Positions 23,694-32,489 are shown, numbered from the stretch's first letter. The stretch is 64,000 bases of DNA from Sphingomonas sp. PP-CE-3A-406 (GCF_003688625.1 NZ_RCWY01000003.1:991684-1055683), one strand, 5' to 3'. The notes: generated by a model not told the origin, from the sequence alone. Program-made: numbers and translations.

Positions 23694-25787
23694 GTGTCGC
23701 TCAGCGAAATCCTGTCTTCCGCCCTGTCCGGCCTGAACGCCACGCAGGCGGCCATGCGGACGGTGTCCAACAACATCGCCAACGTGAACACCGCTGGATA
23801 CGCACGCGAAAAGGTGTCGCTGACGACCGGGGTCACCGCGGGTCGGGTCTCCGGCGTCGTGGTGGGCGAGCCGAGCCGCGTCGCCGACAAGTATCTGGAG
23901 ACCACCGTCTATGCGCGATCGGGCGATGCCGGTCGCGCCGAGGTGGTCTCCACCTATCTCGATCGGTTGCAGTCGGTGCTGGGGGCGTCGGATTCGGATT
24001 CGGGCATCTCGGCGCGGCTGAATGCGGTCGCATCGGCGGCGACTGCGATGACCGGCAGCGCGGGCGGTCCGCAGACCAGCGCGGCGTTCGTCGGATCGGT
24101 CGCCGACGCGGTCGGCACGATCCAGCAGCTCGGCACCGACGTCTCGGCGATCCGGTCGGACGTCGAAGGCGAGGTCGGCTATTCGGTCGACCGCGCCAAC
24201 ACGCTGCTGCGCAATATTTATGACTTGAACGACTCGGTCGCGCGGCTCGAGGGGCTGGGGCGGAGTTCGGCCGGCGTCGCCGACCAGCGCACCAGCGCGA
24301 TCCAGGAATTGAGCGGTCTGATCGGCGTGAACGCGCGCGAACAGTCCGATGGCCGCGTGACGATCGAGACGACCACCGGCGTCCAGCTGGTCGACCGGCG
24401 CCTGCGCCAGTTATCCTATGCGGACAGCGGTGCCGGATCCTCGCAGCCGATCTATGCACCGATCGAGGTGCGGTTCGCCGCCGCCGACGGCTCGCCCGGC
24501 GCCACGACCGGCGAGAAGATCGACAGCCCGTCGATCGGCGGCAAGCTCGGTGGCCTGCTCGACCTGCGCGATCATCAGCTTCCGGGGTTTTCGGATCAGG
24601 TCGCCGACGTGTTCGCGGGGATGGCGCAGGTGCTCAACACCGCGTCGAACGCAGGCACCGCGGTGCCGCCGCCGGCGACGCTGGAGGGGCGCGCGACGGC
24701 GTTGACCGGGAGCGACCGGCTCGGCTTCACCGGCGCGGCGACGTTCGCGGTGACCAAGAGCGACGGTACGCTGGTGGCCAAGACCAAAATCGATTTCTCC
24801 GCACTCGGGGCGAACGCAACCGTCGACGACGCGGTCGCGGCGATCAATGCGGGTCTCGGCAGCGCGGGCACCGCGAGCTTCGTCGGCGGCAAGCTGACGA
24901 TCGCGGCGAGCGCGAGCGGTAACGGCGTCGCGATCGGCCAGGATGCGACGAGCCCGAGCGCCCGCGCGGGGATCGGGTTCTCGCAATATTTCGGCCTGAA
25001 CGACGTGGTCCGCAGCGACACGGCGATGCTCGCGCCGTCGGGCTTCAAGTCGGGCGACGCGCATGGTTTCACCGCGGGCCAGTCGGCAGACCTCGCATTG
25101 CGCGATACGTCTGGGCGGGTGCTGGCGCGGTATACGCTGGGCGCGACCGGCTCGACCTTCGGCGATCTCGTCACCAATCTGAATGCGAGCCCGCTGGCCG
25201 GCTATGGCAGTTTCGCGATGGACGATGCGGGGCGGATCCGGTTCTCGCCGACCGCGAGCAACGCAGGGGCTGCCTTGTCGGTGGTCTCGGATACGACCGA
25301 TCGCGCGGGCACGGGCCGCAGCCTGTCCGAGATCACCGGGCTGGGCGGTGCGACCGCTAGCCTTGCTGGTGCCGAGGTGCGCCGCGACATCGTCGCCGAT
25401 CCAAGCCGCCTTCCGCTCGCACGTCTCCAGGACGTCGCGGTCGGCGCGAAGGCACTCGGCGCGGGCGACCGTCGGGGCGCGTCGGGGTTTGCCGATGCCA
25501 CCGAAGCGGTCGTCGATCTCGGCAGGAACGGCGTGACTTCGGTGTCGCGGCTGACCGCGAGCGTGCTCGGCAACGCCGCCACCGCCGCGTCGCGCGCGCA
25601 GACGATGCAGACGACGACAACGACACGCCGCGACGACGCGGTCGCCAGCCGCGACAATTTCTCGGGCGTCAGCATCGACGAGGAACTCGGCCAGATGGTC
25701 GTGCTCCAGAACAGCTATTCGGCGGCAGCCCGCGTGATGAGTACCGCCTCGGCGATGTACGACACGCTGCTGGCCATGGTGAGATAA
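23694..25787 (+). CDS. flgK: Hook-filament junction protein FlgK (HAP1)
   Basis: A 697-residue hook-associated protein. The N terminus has LSSALSGLNATQAAMRTVSNNIANVNTAGYAREKVSLTTG, and the C terminus has SGVSIDEELGQMVVLQNSYSAAARVMSTASAMYDTLLAMVR. The middle includes the YSVDRANTLLRNIYDLNDSVARLEG coiled segment and the beta-rich domains that vary between species. GTG start with AAAGG upstream, 36 bp after flgE. It joins hook and filament and is exported after the FliK-triggered specificity switch. Confidence 0.95.
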   Translation: MSLSEILSSALSGLNATQAAMRTVSNNIANVNTAGYAREKVSLTTGVTAGRVSGVVVGEPSRVADKYLETTVYARSGDAGRAEVVSTYLDRLQSVLGASDSDSGISARLNAVASAATAMTGSAGGPQTSAAFVGSVADAVGTIQQLGTDVSAIRSDVEGEVGYSVDRANTLLRNIYDLNDSVARLEGLGRSSAGVADQRTSAIQELSGLIGVNAREQSDGRVTIETTTGVQLVDRRLRQLSYADSGAGSSQPIYAPIEVRFAAADGSPGATTGEKIDSPSIGGKLGGLLDLRDHQLPGFSDQVADVFAGMAQVLNTASNAGTAVPPPATLEGRATALTGSDRLGFTGAATFAVTKSDGTLVAKTKIDFSALGANATVDDAVAAINAGLGSAGTASFVGGKLTIAASASGNGVAIGQDATSPSARAGIGFSQYFGLNDVVRSDTAMLAPSGFKSGDAHGFTAGQSADLALRDTSGRVLARYTLGATGSTFGDLVTNLNASPLAGYGSFAMDDAGRIRFSPTASNAGAALSVVSDTTDRAGTGRSLSEITGLGGATASLAGAEVRRDIVADPSRLPLARLQDVAVGAKALGAGDRRGASGFADATEAVVDLGRNGVTSVSRLTASVLGNAATAASRAQTMQTTTTTRRDDAVASRDNFSGVSIDEELGQMVVLQNSYSAAARVMSTASAMYDTLLAMVR

Positions 25788-25800
25788 GAAAGATGAACCG

Positions 25801-26709
25801 ATGATCCGCGTCGCCACCCTTCCGTTCCAGAACACCCTGTCGCAGGCCATCCAGCGTGCGCAGAGCAAGCTGGCCGCGACCCAGACCCAGCTCAACACCG
25901 GCAAGAAGGCGTCGACTTTGGCGGGGCTTGGCACCGATGCGGCGCGGACTCTGTCGGCACGTACCGTACTCGCGCGCCAGGAATCGCAATCGGCATCGGC
26001 GACGCGGCTCGGGACGACCTTGTCGTTGTACGATGCCAACATCACGTCGATCGATACCGGCGCGACCGATCTCCGCCAGAGCATCCTGACCGCGATCGGC
26101 ACCGGGAGCGGGGCGGGGCTCCAGGCCTCGATCGACAGCGCGTTCGGGCAGTTCCGGACCGCGCTGAATGCGACCGACGGCAGCGGACCGCTGTTCGGCG
26201 GATCGCAGACCGGCGACGTGCCGTTCAAGCCCGCGACGCTTGCCGACACGATCGGCGCCACGCCTGCGAGCGCGTTCGCCAACGATCTGGTCCGCGCCTC
26301 GGCCCGCGTCGCCGAAGGCACCGACCTAACGTACGGCGTCGTCGCCAGCGATCTCGGCAGCACGATGCTGGCGGCGTTCCGCACGCTGGCGGAGGCAGGA
26401 ACGATCGGCGACAAGATGACCGCGGCGCAAAAGGATGCGCTTGGCACCGCGGTCAACCAGATCGCGACCGCGCTGACCGGCGTGCGCGCGGTCAATGCCG
26501 AGAATGGCCGCAAGCAGTCGCAGGTCGAGACGCTGGCGACGCGCGGCGAAGAGCGCGCGACGCTGCTCAAGGATTCGATCTCGCGCGTCGAGGACGCCGA
26601 TTTCGGCCAGATCTCGACCGATCTCGCGCAGCAGCAGAGCGTCCTGAAGGCAAGTTATTCGGTGTTCGGCCAGCTGACCAGCATGAGCCTGGTCGACTAT
26701 CTCAAATAG
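25801..26709 (+). CDS. flgL: Hook-filament junction protein FlgL (HAP3)
   Basis: A 302-residue protein with flagellin-like termini. The N-terminal TLSQAIQRAQSKLAATQTQLNTGKKASTL and C-terminal DFGQISTDLAQQQSVLKASYSVFGQLTSMSLVDYLK helices form the D0/D1-type coiled coils. It starts 13 bp after flgK, in the same operon. After its stop codon the region is occupied by repeats, not by fliD, which is normal for the locus but means that the filament cap gene is not here. Confidence 0.92.
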   Translation: MIRVATLPFQNTLSQAIQRAQSKLAATQTQLNTGKKASTLAGLGTDAARTLSARTVLARQESQSASATRLGTTLSLYDANITSIDTGATDLRQSILTAIGTGSGAGLQASIDSAFGQFRTALNATDGSGPLFGGSQTGDVPFKPATLADTIGATPASAFANDLVRASARVAEGTDLTYGVVASDLGSTMLAAFRTLAEAGTIGDKMTAAQKDALGTAVNQIATALTGVRAVNAENGRKQSQVETLATRGEERATLLKDSISRVEDADFGQISTDLAQQQSVLKASYSVFGQLTSMSLVDYLK

Positions 26710-26742
26710 GGTGGGCCAAGGTCACAGCGGCTAAATTCCGAT

Positions 26743-26864
26743 CCTCCCCCGCCAGGGGGAGGTGGCAGGCGCAGCCTGACGGAGGGGGAGGCTCGCGGGA
26801 ACTATCGTTTCGCATGCCGCCCCCTCCGTCGCCTTTCGGCGCCACCTCCCCCTAGCGGGGGAGG
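26743..26864. repeat. Dispersed palindromic repeat, family B, copy 2
   Basis: It begins CCTCCCCCGCCAGGGGGAGG and ends CTAGCGGGGGAGG, closely matching copy 1 (10417-10534) in its arms while the centre differs. It lies just after flgL and could serve as the 3' structure of the flgE-K-L mRNA. Confidence 0.8.
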
Positions 26865-27282
26865 ATACTGAGGCGGTTGACATTCAGGTCGAGGCGCCAG
26901 ATTATTTCTCTTCTCCGTCACGCCAGACGCTTCGGCTTTGTTCAGGAGAGCCTGATTCCAGCATCTAGGGTACGGCATCCTCGATAGACTGTAGGTTGCG
27001 GAACGGTTGAGCTGCGAAACCAGTCGATGATGATACTCTCAAGCACATAGCCGTCATTCCCGCGCAGGCGGGAACCCATACCGGCAAACCTCGCGAAGAA
27101 ATCGCCGATGCTTGAGCATATGGATCCCCGCCTCCGCGGGGATGACGAAGGTCACACGTCGGATGGCGATAAGCGCAGAACCAGTCCGGGGTGGCGGAAT
27201 GATTTCAAGACCGTTCCCCCCCGCTACATATCGATCCGTCTCGGTATGGCACGGCCGCTGGCACTTTAGCGCGCCTTCCGTA
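26865..27282. other. Gene-free stretch between flgL and the convergent TPR gene
   Basis: Apart from repeat A copy 3 (27052-27147) I see only AT-richer sequence with no convincing frame. The gap is bounded by the stop codons of two convergent units. Confidence 0.5.
27052..27147. repeat. Dispersed palindromic repeat, family A, copy 3
   Basis: It begins CGTCATTCCCGCGCAGGCGG and ends CCGCGGGGATGACG. The same orientation as copy 1; copy 2 is inverted. As at 10277-10534, family A lies close to a family B element (26743-26864). Confidence 0.85.
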
Positions 27283-29061
27283 TCAGCCCGCCTTCGTCGG
27301 ATGGCTCATCGCCGCGCTGCCCTGATCGAGCAGGTCGCCGAATGCGCCGGCGGGGCTGGCGGCGGGGAGGGCGGCCATCGCGTTGCTGAGCGTCGCCGGA
27401 TCGATCGAGCCCGACTGCGCGGTCAGCGTCGCGAACGCCGAGCCGGTCGGCAGCGTTTCGAACGCGTGGCCATACCGGCTGCGCAGCGCCGCGAGGTCGG
27501 ATTCGCGGCCGAGCATCGCCAGCGCGATCGCCTGGCGCAGGACGATCGCCTGGCCGACTTCGCTCAACGCGCTGCGACCGGCGCCGGGCAGCGATTTCGG
27601 CAAGGCCTGCTCGCCGACCGCGGCAAGACGCGCCCAGTCGTGCGCGCGCCAATAGAGTTCGGCGGTCAGCGCACCGCCGCCGGGGACATCCTCGACGGTC
27701 GCCAGCGCCTCGGCGGACTTGCCGAGCAGTTGCAGCGCGGCGGCCTCGACCCGGCGTCGATCGGCCAGGGTATCGGGCGGATAGGCGAGGATGTCGGTAC
27801 CGCGCAGCGTGCGGATCGCGGCGTCGGGCGTCCCGGCGAGAATCTGCAGGCTGGCGATGCGGACGGTCAGCGGACCGCGTTCGACGTCGCTGGCCTGCGT
27901 GTCGAGTCGGTGATCGAGCAGATCGGCGGCGCGGCCGTACAGGCCCGCGGCCTGGAGCCTGTTCACGAGGTTTTCGACGAGCTGGTTGCCGACCGGGCCG
28001 GCGGGCGCGATGTCGCGATAGTCCCAGAACATCCCGGCGGCCTGGACCAGCGACAGCGCCGAGCCGGGCGCGAGCGCCTGCGCGAGCTGCGTCTGGAGTT
28101 GCGCCACGAGTGGACCGGAGGCCGCGCCGAGATCGAAATAGCGGAACAGCGTCGCGCCGCTCGCCAGCATGCGACCGGTATCGTGCGTGGCGGTCGCGAG
28201 GCGGACCGACAGCTCGAGCGCGCGGCGTTCGATCCGGTCGCCGCGCCAGGTGAACAGCAGCGTCTCGAGCTGGCGGGTCGCTTCGCCGACCGGCAGCGTG
28301 TGCGACGCGACGCCGTTCTCGATCGTCGCCAGACGGGCATCGGCCTGCTCGACGTCATCCCCGCTCAGAATGACGCGGTCGAGACGAAGCCGCGCCGGCT
28401 GCATCTGGCCGAGCAGCGCATAGGCCTTGCCGCGGAGCAGATTGGCGGCGGGATCGTCGTCGGGCACCGCGTTCAGCCACGCCATTGCGGGTGAGGCGCG
28501 GCCCAGATCCAGCGCCGCACTCCCCGCGGCGATGACGAACGGGCGGCGGGCAGCCGACGTCCGGCCCGTGAGCGCGGGCATGGCGCAGCGCAGCTGGCCA
28601 AGCGCCTCGGCTGCGCGATACGAGTCCGCGAGCGTCCGCATCCGCCAGAGACAGGCTTCCGAATCGCCGAGCAGCGTGTCGTCGCCGAGCATCGTCAGCG
28701 CTTCACTGGTGTGCCGGGCCATCGCTGCTGCAACGCCGCGCGCGCGCATCCACGCGGGGACGAGCGCCAGATCGGGATCGTCTGCGCGCATCACGTCGAG
28801 CACGCCGATCGCCTCCGCTGCCAAGCCGCGCGCGATCAGGCTGGTCGCATAATCCCATCGCAGCGCCTGCCGGGTGGCGGGCGTCGCCGCGGCGAGCGAA
28901 GCCCAGGCGGACTCGTCGCCCCTGGCCGACCAGGCGGCGGCGCCTGTCGGCAAGGGCCGCTCGGCCAGCGCCGCCGCGAAACCAGGCAGGCGAGCAGGGG
29001 CAAGGCTCGCTTTCGGCGGCGTGGCGACGAGCGCAGCGGCGCCGATCAGGAGACCGATCAC
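27283..29061 (-). CDS. TPR-like helical-repeat protein of the flagellar locus, unknown role
   Basis: A 592-residue protein. I take the GTG at 29061, which overlaps the upstream stop codon (GTGA) and gives an N-terminal hydrophobic segment (VIGLLIGAAALVATPP), a signal peptide or anchor; an upstream extension of that frame looks non-coding. The rest is Ala/Leu-rich with helical-repeat spacing, for example DYATSLIARGLAAEAIGVLDVM, LLRGKAYALLGQMQPARLRLDRVILSG and LADRRRVEAAALQLLGKSAEALATVED, which is TPR-like. It is probably periplasmic or membrane-anchored. Translational coupling to the small membrane protein and a flagellar-type promoter before the pair suggest a flagellar accessory function. 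I know no named homologue. Confidence 0.6.
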   Translation of the reverse strand: MIGLLIGAAALVATPPKASLAPARLPGFAAALAERPLPTGAAAWSARGDESAWASLAAATPATRQALRWDYATSLIARGLAAEAIGVLDVMRADDPDLALVPAWMRARGVAAAMARHTSEALTMLGDDTLLGDSEACLWRMRTLADSYRAAEALGQLRCAMPALTGRTSAARRPFVIAAGSAALDLGRASPAMAWLNAVPDDDPAANLLRGKAYALLGQMQPARLRLDRVILSGDDVEQADARLATIENGVASHTLPVGEATRQLETLLFTWRGDRIERRALELSVRLATATHDTGRMLASGATLFRYFDLGAASGPLVAQLQTQLAQALAPGSALSLVQAAGMFWDYRDIAPAGPVGNQLVENLVNRLQAAGLYGRAADLLDHRLDTQASDVERGPLTVRIASLQILAGTPDAAIRTLRGTDILAYPPDTLADRRRVEAAALQLLGKSAEALATVEDVPGGGALTAELYWRAHDWARLAAVGEQALPKSLPGAGRSALSEVGQAIVLRQAIALAMLGRESDLAALRSRYGHAFETLPTGSAFATLTAQSGSIDPATLSNAMAALPAASPAGAFGDLLDQGSAAMSHPTKAG

Positions 29062-29318
29062 GCGAAGATCACCGCGACGGCTGCACCACCGGCACCACAT
29101 CCCAGCACGAACAACAGCGCCAGGATCATGCCGGCACGGCTGGACATCGCCGACGACAGCGCGCCGGATGTCGCGACGGGCAGCGGGGCCGGCGACGCGG
29201 CGGCCGCCCCTGCGGCGGTGCCGTCGATGACGATCGGCGGCGTGTCGCCGCGCCGCCGGGACTGCGCGCCGCTGGCGTCGAGCAGTCGGACCTTTCCGGG
29301 TTTCTGATCTTGGCTCAT
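29058..29318 (-). CDS. Small membrane protein coupled to the TPR-like gene
   Basis: An 86-residue protein with a basic N terminus (DQKPGKVRLLDASGAQSRRRGDTPP), an Ala/Pro-rich linker and one C-terminal transmembrane helix (MILALLFVLGCGAGGAAVAVIFA). The ATG at 29318 has AAGGGACG upstream. Its stop codon overlaps the start of the TPR-like gene. Topology suggests a cytoplasmic N terminus anchored by its tail. Promoter candidate at 29347-29354. Function unknown. Confidence 0.6.
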   Translation of the reverse strand: MSQDQKPGKVRLLDASGAQSRRRGDTPPIVIDGTAAGAAAASPAPLPVATSGALSSAMSSRAGMILALLFVLGCGAGGAAVAVIFA

Positions 29319-29346
29319 GGCGTAAACGTCCCTTATCTTCATCCAA

Positions 29347-29354
29347 TTATAGGA
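29347..29354 (-). promoter_or_regulatory. Flagellar -10-like box upstream of the 29058-29318 gene
   Basis: TCCTATAA extended by TT on the minus strand, 29 bp before the ATG. The N15 position holds GCCCC and not NNCCG, so the upstream half is not convincing. Confidence 0.45.
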
Positions 29355-29430
29355 TGTCGGAGCTACCGAGGGGCGTCGTCCCGCGCGAAACATGCTGTTG
29401 GCGGGCTATGCGTTGCGAGTAGGAATTTCG

Positions 29431-29844
29431 ATGGCTGCGTTCCGTTCCCTTCTGCACATCGCGGCGGCCGCCGTGGCGATCGTCGCGGCAACTGGCTCGT
29501 CGGCGTCGGAAGGCGAGTCGCAGCCGGCGATGGACGCGACGTTCGTGGCGATGCCCGAACTGGTCGTGCCCATCATCGACGGCGATCGCGCGGATGGCCG
29601 GCTCAAGATCAAGATCGTGCTGAGGGCGGCGGATGTCACGGCGGCGGCGCGCCTCAAGGCCGCGATTCCGAGCCTTCGCGAGAGCGCGCTGGCGTCGGCG
29701 AGCGAGTTCGCGCGGCTTCGCGCCTCGCCCTACAAGCCGGTCGATGTCGCGCGATTGGCGCAGGACATGACGCGTGTGCTGCGCGGGCGGAATCCGGATG
29801 TCGCAAGCGTTCTGGTGGTCGAAGTATCGGCCCGCCCCGCCTGA
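29431..29844 (+). CDS. Exported FliL-like small protein
   Basis: A 137-residue protein from an ATG at 29431 with AGGA upstream. Residues 1-22 (MAAFRSLLHIAAAAVAIVAATG) are a signal peptide or anchor. The remainder (ELVVPIIDGDRADGRLKIKIVLRAADVTAAARLKAAIPSL, and VDVARLAQDMTRVLRGRNPDVASVLVVEVSARPA) has the two-strand, helix, strand order of FliL periplasmic domains and of the protein at 38005-38448. It stands divergently from the small membrane protein gene. A stator- or motor-associated role is inferred. Confidence 0.55.
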   Translation: MAAFRSLLHIAAAAVAIVAATGSSASEGESQPAMDATFVAMPELVVPIIDGDRADGRLKIKIVLRAADVTAAARLKAAIPSLRESALASASEFARLRASPYKPVDVARLAQDMTRVLRGRNPDVASVLVVEVSARPA

Positions 29845-29913
29845 GCCGTTCGGCGTAGGCGGGCGGTCGAAATTGGGGTCGAAGGCACGGCCGTAGCCGG
29901 GGCCGGGGCCGGG

Positions 29914-30378
29914 TTACTCGGCGATGCGGACGGCGCGGGAAAGCTCCGCTGCGACCCGTGTATTCCAGGTACGCAGGAACGGCGGCGGCCGGACGGCGCC
30001 GATCGCCACGGTGGCGGCCCGCGGTTTGGTCTCGGCGGTCGGTACGGAAATTGCCGGTACGGAAATTGCGGCGCCAACCGAGTCGCAGCTCAGCGTGACG
30101 AGTCCGCATCCCGCGACCGATGGTTGCAACAGGAGCAACAGGCACTCCGCGATTTCGGGATCCTCGCGCGGGCCGATCATCTCGACGACGGTCTCGGGCG
30201 TCATGTCCGGATAGGTCATCGCCTTGGCCGCCGCGGTGTCCCACAGCGCCGACGCGTCGTCGATGTTCAGCTGGCACCGCAGCTCATAGAGCGCGTTGCT
30301 CACGATCGATCCGATCCGTAAGCCGGATGCCTGTATTGTACCGTCACGTTTGAACCCTTGCTTGTACGCGTATGTCAC
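29914..30378 (-). CDS. Unknown protein, 154 residues, upstream end near fliC terminator
   Basis: I do not recognise this gene. The GTG start at 30378 lacks a strong ribosome site. The protein has a plausible folded core (RIGSIVSNALYELRCQLNIDDASALWDTAAAKAMTYPDM... PEIAECLLLLLQPSVAG). Its second half contains the direct repeat AISVPAISVPT, encoded by a 15-bp DNA duplication (CGGTACGGAAATTGC twice near 30042-30072). Codon use is acceptable but the GC content dips around the start. Whether it is expressed is uncertain. Confidence 0.4.
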   Translation of the reverse strand: MTYAYKQGFKRDGTIQASGLRIGSIVSNALYELRCQLNIDDASALWDTAAAKAMTYPDMTPETVVEMIGPREDPEIAECLLLLLQPSVAGCGLVTLSCDSVGAAISVPAISVPTAETKPRAATVAIGAVRPPPFLRTWNTRVAAELSRAVRIAE

Positions 30379-30500
30379 TAGAAATACTCGATGTTGTTCG
30401 AGATATGAGGCAAAATGGGTTCGACGGAAATTAGGTAGTTATACGTAATACGATTTTAATGTCGGGTTGTGACGTTCGGGTAACACAATGAAACGTTACG
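30379..30500. other. AT-richer intergenic stretch between the unknown gene and fliC terminator
   Basis: The lowest-GC part of the locus. No gene found. It may hold the promoter of the 29914-30378 gene, but no convincing -35/-10 pair is visible. Confidence 0.4.
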
Positions 30501-30535
30501 AAAAAAACCGGGACCGACTTTCGCCGATCCCGGTT
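30501..30535 (-). terminator. Rho-independent terminator of fliC
   Basis: Stem AACCGGGA/TCCCGGTT (30506-30513 and 30528-30535) with a 14-base loop. On the minus strand the stem runs into a T tract (30501-30507). It lies 53 bp past the flagellin stop. Confidence 0.9.
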
Positions 30536-30587
30536 CCCGGTAGCCCGCCGACGGTTTGGGGGTGCCGACGAGGCGCCCGCTCCCGTT

Positions 30588-31469
30588 TTACCGGAAGAGC
30601 GACGTGATGGTCTGCGGCGCCTGGTTGGCGATCGACAGAGCCTGCACGCCAAGCTGCTGCTTGACCTGCAATGCCTGAAGCTTCGCCGATTCCTTGGCCA
30701 GATCCGCATCGACGAGATTGCCGATGCCGCTTTCGATGGTGTCCGACAGCTTGCTGGTGAACGTCGTCTGGGCGTCGATCTTGCGCGATGCCGAACCCAG
30801 ATCGCTGAGCTTGCCGTTAAGCGACTTGCTCAGTGTATCGAGGGTATCGACCATCTTCTTGGACGTTGCCGAATCGGTCAGCTCCGAGTTCTGGCCGAGG
30901 GTGCCGGTACCGGCGCCGGTCGACTGAGTCTCGGTCGTCGCCAGATCCAGACCCTGGTTGGCAATCGACAACGTGTCGGGGGTGTACGACGTGCCGCTGC
31001 CCGTTGCGGTATTCGACAGCGACTGAAGTGCGCTGACTGCGCCACCGCTGCTCTTCAGCAGGTTGGTGCCGTTGAACTCGGACGAGTTGACGATCGTGGT
31101 GATCTGATCGCGAAGGGCCTTGAAGTCCTTGTTGTAAGCAGAGCGCGTATCGGTCGAGATGCCGTCATCCGACGCCTGCTTGGCAAGCGTCTTCATCTGG
31201 TTGACCACGTCCGAGATCTGCTCTGCCCCTGCGACAGCCACGTCGGTAACGCTCTTCGCCCGGCTGAGCGACGAGCTGACCGCCTTCAGACCGCCCAGAT
31301 CGCCACGAAGGCCCTGTGCGATGGTGAAAGCTGCCGAATCGTCCTTGGTCGAGCTGACGTTCAGGCCGCTGTTGATGCGGTTCTGAACGGTGGCGAGACC
31401 CTTGCTGGTCGCGTTGAGAGCCTGGAGGGCTGCCATTGCGCCAGAGTTGGTGTTGACGGACAATGCCAT
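30588..31469 (-). CDS. fliC: Flagellin FliC
   Basis: A 293-residue filament subunit. The N-terminal D0/D1 (MALSVNTNSGAMAALQALNATSKGLATVQNRINSGLNVSSTKDDSAAFTIAQGL) and C-terminal D1/D0 (ESGIGNLVDADLAKESAKLQALQVKQQLGVQALSIANQAPQTITSLFR) are well conserved. The middle is short and Ser/Thr-rich, so the outer domains are nearly absent. Ser/Thr-rich exposed residues could carry glycans. Strong ribosome site AGAAGGAAATC before the ATG at 31469. It forms its own unit with a strong terminator. FlbT and FlaF, both encoded here, probably adjust its translation. I could not find a good match to the NNCCG-N15-CCTATAA element upstream. Confidence 0.97.
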   Translation of the reverse strand: MALSVNTNSGAMAALQALNATSKGLATVQNRINSGLNVSSTKDDSAAFTIAQGLRGDLGGLKAVSSSLSRAKSVTDVAVAGAEQISDVVNQMKTLAKQASDDGISTDTRSAYNKDFKALRDQITTIVNSSEFNGTNLLKSSGGAVSALQSLSNTATGSGTSYTPDTLSIANQGLDLATTETQSTGAGTGTLGQNSELTDSATSKKMVDTLDTLSKSLNGKLSDLGSASRKIDAQTTFTSKLSDTIESGIGNLVDADLAKESAKLQALQVKQQLGVQALSIANQAPQTITSLFR

Positions 31470-31512
31470 GATGATTTCCTTCTGGAATAAATACGCTGGC
31501 TTCTGCCGACGT

Positions 31513-31530
31513 GGACCGGTTCGCCGGTCC
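31513..31530 (-). promoter_or_regulatory. Hairpin in the probable fliC 5' untranslated region
   Basis: GGACCGG and CCGGTCC (31513-31519 and 31524-31530) form a perfect 7-bp stem; on the mRNA (minus) strand the loop is CGAA. It lies 44-61 bases before the fliC ATG. FlbT in Caulobacter acts on the flagellin mRNA leader, so this is a candidate target. Whether it is transcribed depends on an unmapped start site. Confidence 0.5.
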
Positions 31531-31639
31531 TCGACAGCCTCGGTGCGAGGCCGGTTCTTTATTCTGGGAAGAAATTCGGGAGTTCGGTCGGGCTTGGCGG
31601 AAATTTGGTGGTTAACGAAAGTTTAGCCACCGCGCGGGT

Positions 31640-32422
31640 TCAGAACGGAAACAGCGCGTCGTAGATCTGCTGGCCCCAGCGGGCCTGCTGCGCACTGCTG
31701 AGCTGGCCACGGCCGCCATAGCTGATCTGGGCCTCGGCGATCTGGGTATGGCGAATACTGTCGTCGCGGGCGATATCCTGCGGTCGGACGATACCGGTCA
31801 CGATCAGTTCGCGCAGTTCGTAGTTCACGCGGATCTGCTGTCGGCCGCGGATCACCAGATTGCCGTTGGGCAGCACATCGGTAACCATCGCCGACATCGT
31901 CATGTTGATCGTCTCGCTGCGGCTGATGTTGCCGCTGCCGTTGAACTTCGAGGCGGAGTCGCCTGCGACCAGCTTGGCCGGATCGACCGATCCCGGCAGG
32001 ATTTTCGCGAGCGGAGCCTGCAGCCCGAGCAGCGCCGACAGACCCGCGGATTCGGACCCGCCCTGGCTGCGCGCGGTGGTGTTGCCGACCACCGCCTTGT
32101 CGGCGACGTTGATCCGTACCGTCAGGATGTCGCCCGCACGCGAGGCGCGCTGATCGCCGAGGAACGCGCCCGCGCCAGCGCGAAACAGCGAGGCGTTGGG
32201 GGCGGATGTCGCCACTGCCGCCGTTCGCCCGCCAATCATGTGCGGCGTCGATCGGCCGAGCGAATCCTCGATCGGCGGACTGTCGACGGGCAGCGCCTCG
32301 GTAAAGGTCGGCGCCTTGCCGACTTCCTTGAGGCGTCCGACCGCGCCGCAACCGGACAATGTCGTGACCGCGAGCGTCAGGCCGGCAAGCGTCAGCACGG
32401 GTTTCAGAATAGGGGAAAACAT
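31640..32422 (-). CDS. flgH: Flagellar L-ring lipoprotein FlgH
   Basis: A 260-residue outer-membrane lipoprotein. The signal peptide ends in a lipobox (TTLSGCG, Cys near residue 25). Family motifs include FLGDQRASRAGDILTVRINVADKAVVGNTT, KFNGSGNISRSETINMTMSAMVTDVLPNGNLVIRGRQQIRVN and ELRELIVTGIVRPQDIARDDSIRHTQIAEAQISYGGRGQ. Forms the outer-membrane bushing of the rod. It is the last gene of flgF-flgG-flgA-flgH. The companion P-ring gene flgI is not in the window. Confidence 0.96.
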   Translation of the reverse strand: MFSPILKPVLTLAGLTLAVTTLSGCGAVGRLKEVGKAPTFTEALPVDSPPIEDSLGRSTPHMIGGRTAAVATSAPNASLFRAGAGAFLGDQRASRAGDILTVRINVADKAVVGNTTARSQGGSESAGLSALLGLQAPLAKILPGSVDPAKLVAGDSASKFNGSGNISRSETINMTMSAMVTDVLPNGNLVIRGRQQIRVNYELRELIVTGIVRPQDIARDDSIRHTQIAEAQISYGGRGQLSSAQQARWGQQIYDALFPF

Positions 32423-32489
32423 GGAGGTCTCCGGAAGAAAGCTCGGCAGGAAAGGAGCGCGGCTCAGGGCCGCCGATCAGGGCTGCCAA

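Noticed and set aside
24411-26570. A 719-codon minus-strand open frame
   Set aside because: Antisense to flgK and flgL; product is low-complexity and lacks family signatures.
31470-31639. A FliA (sigma-28) promoter for fliC, based on TAAACTTT near 31620
   Set aside because: The first half fits, but after 11 bases there is no GCCGATAA; the match is partial and far from the gene.
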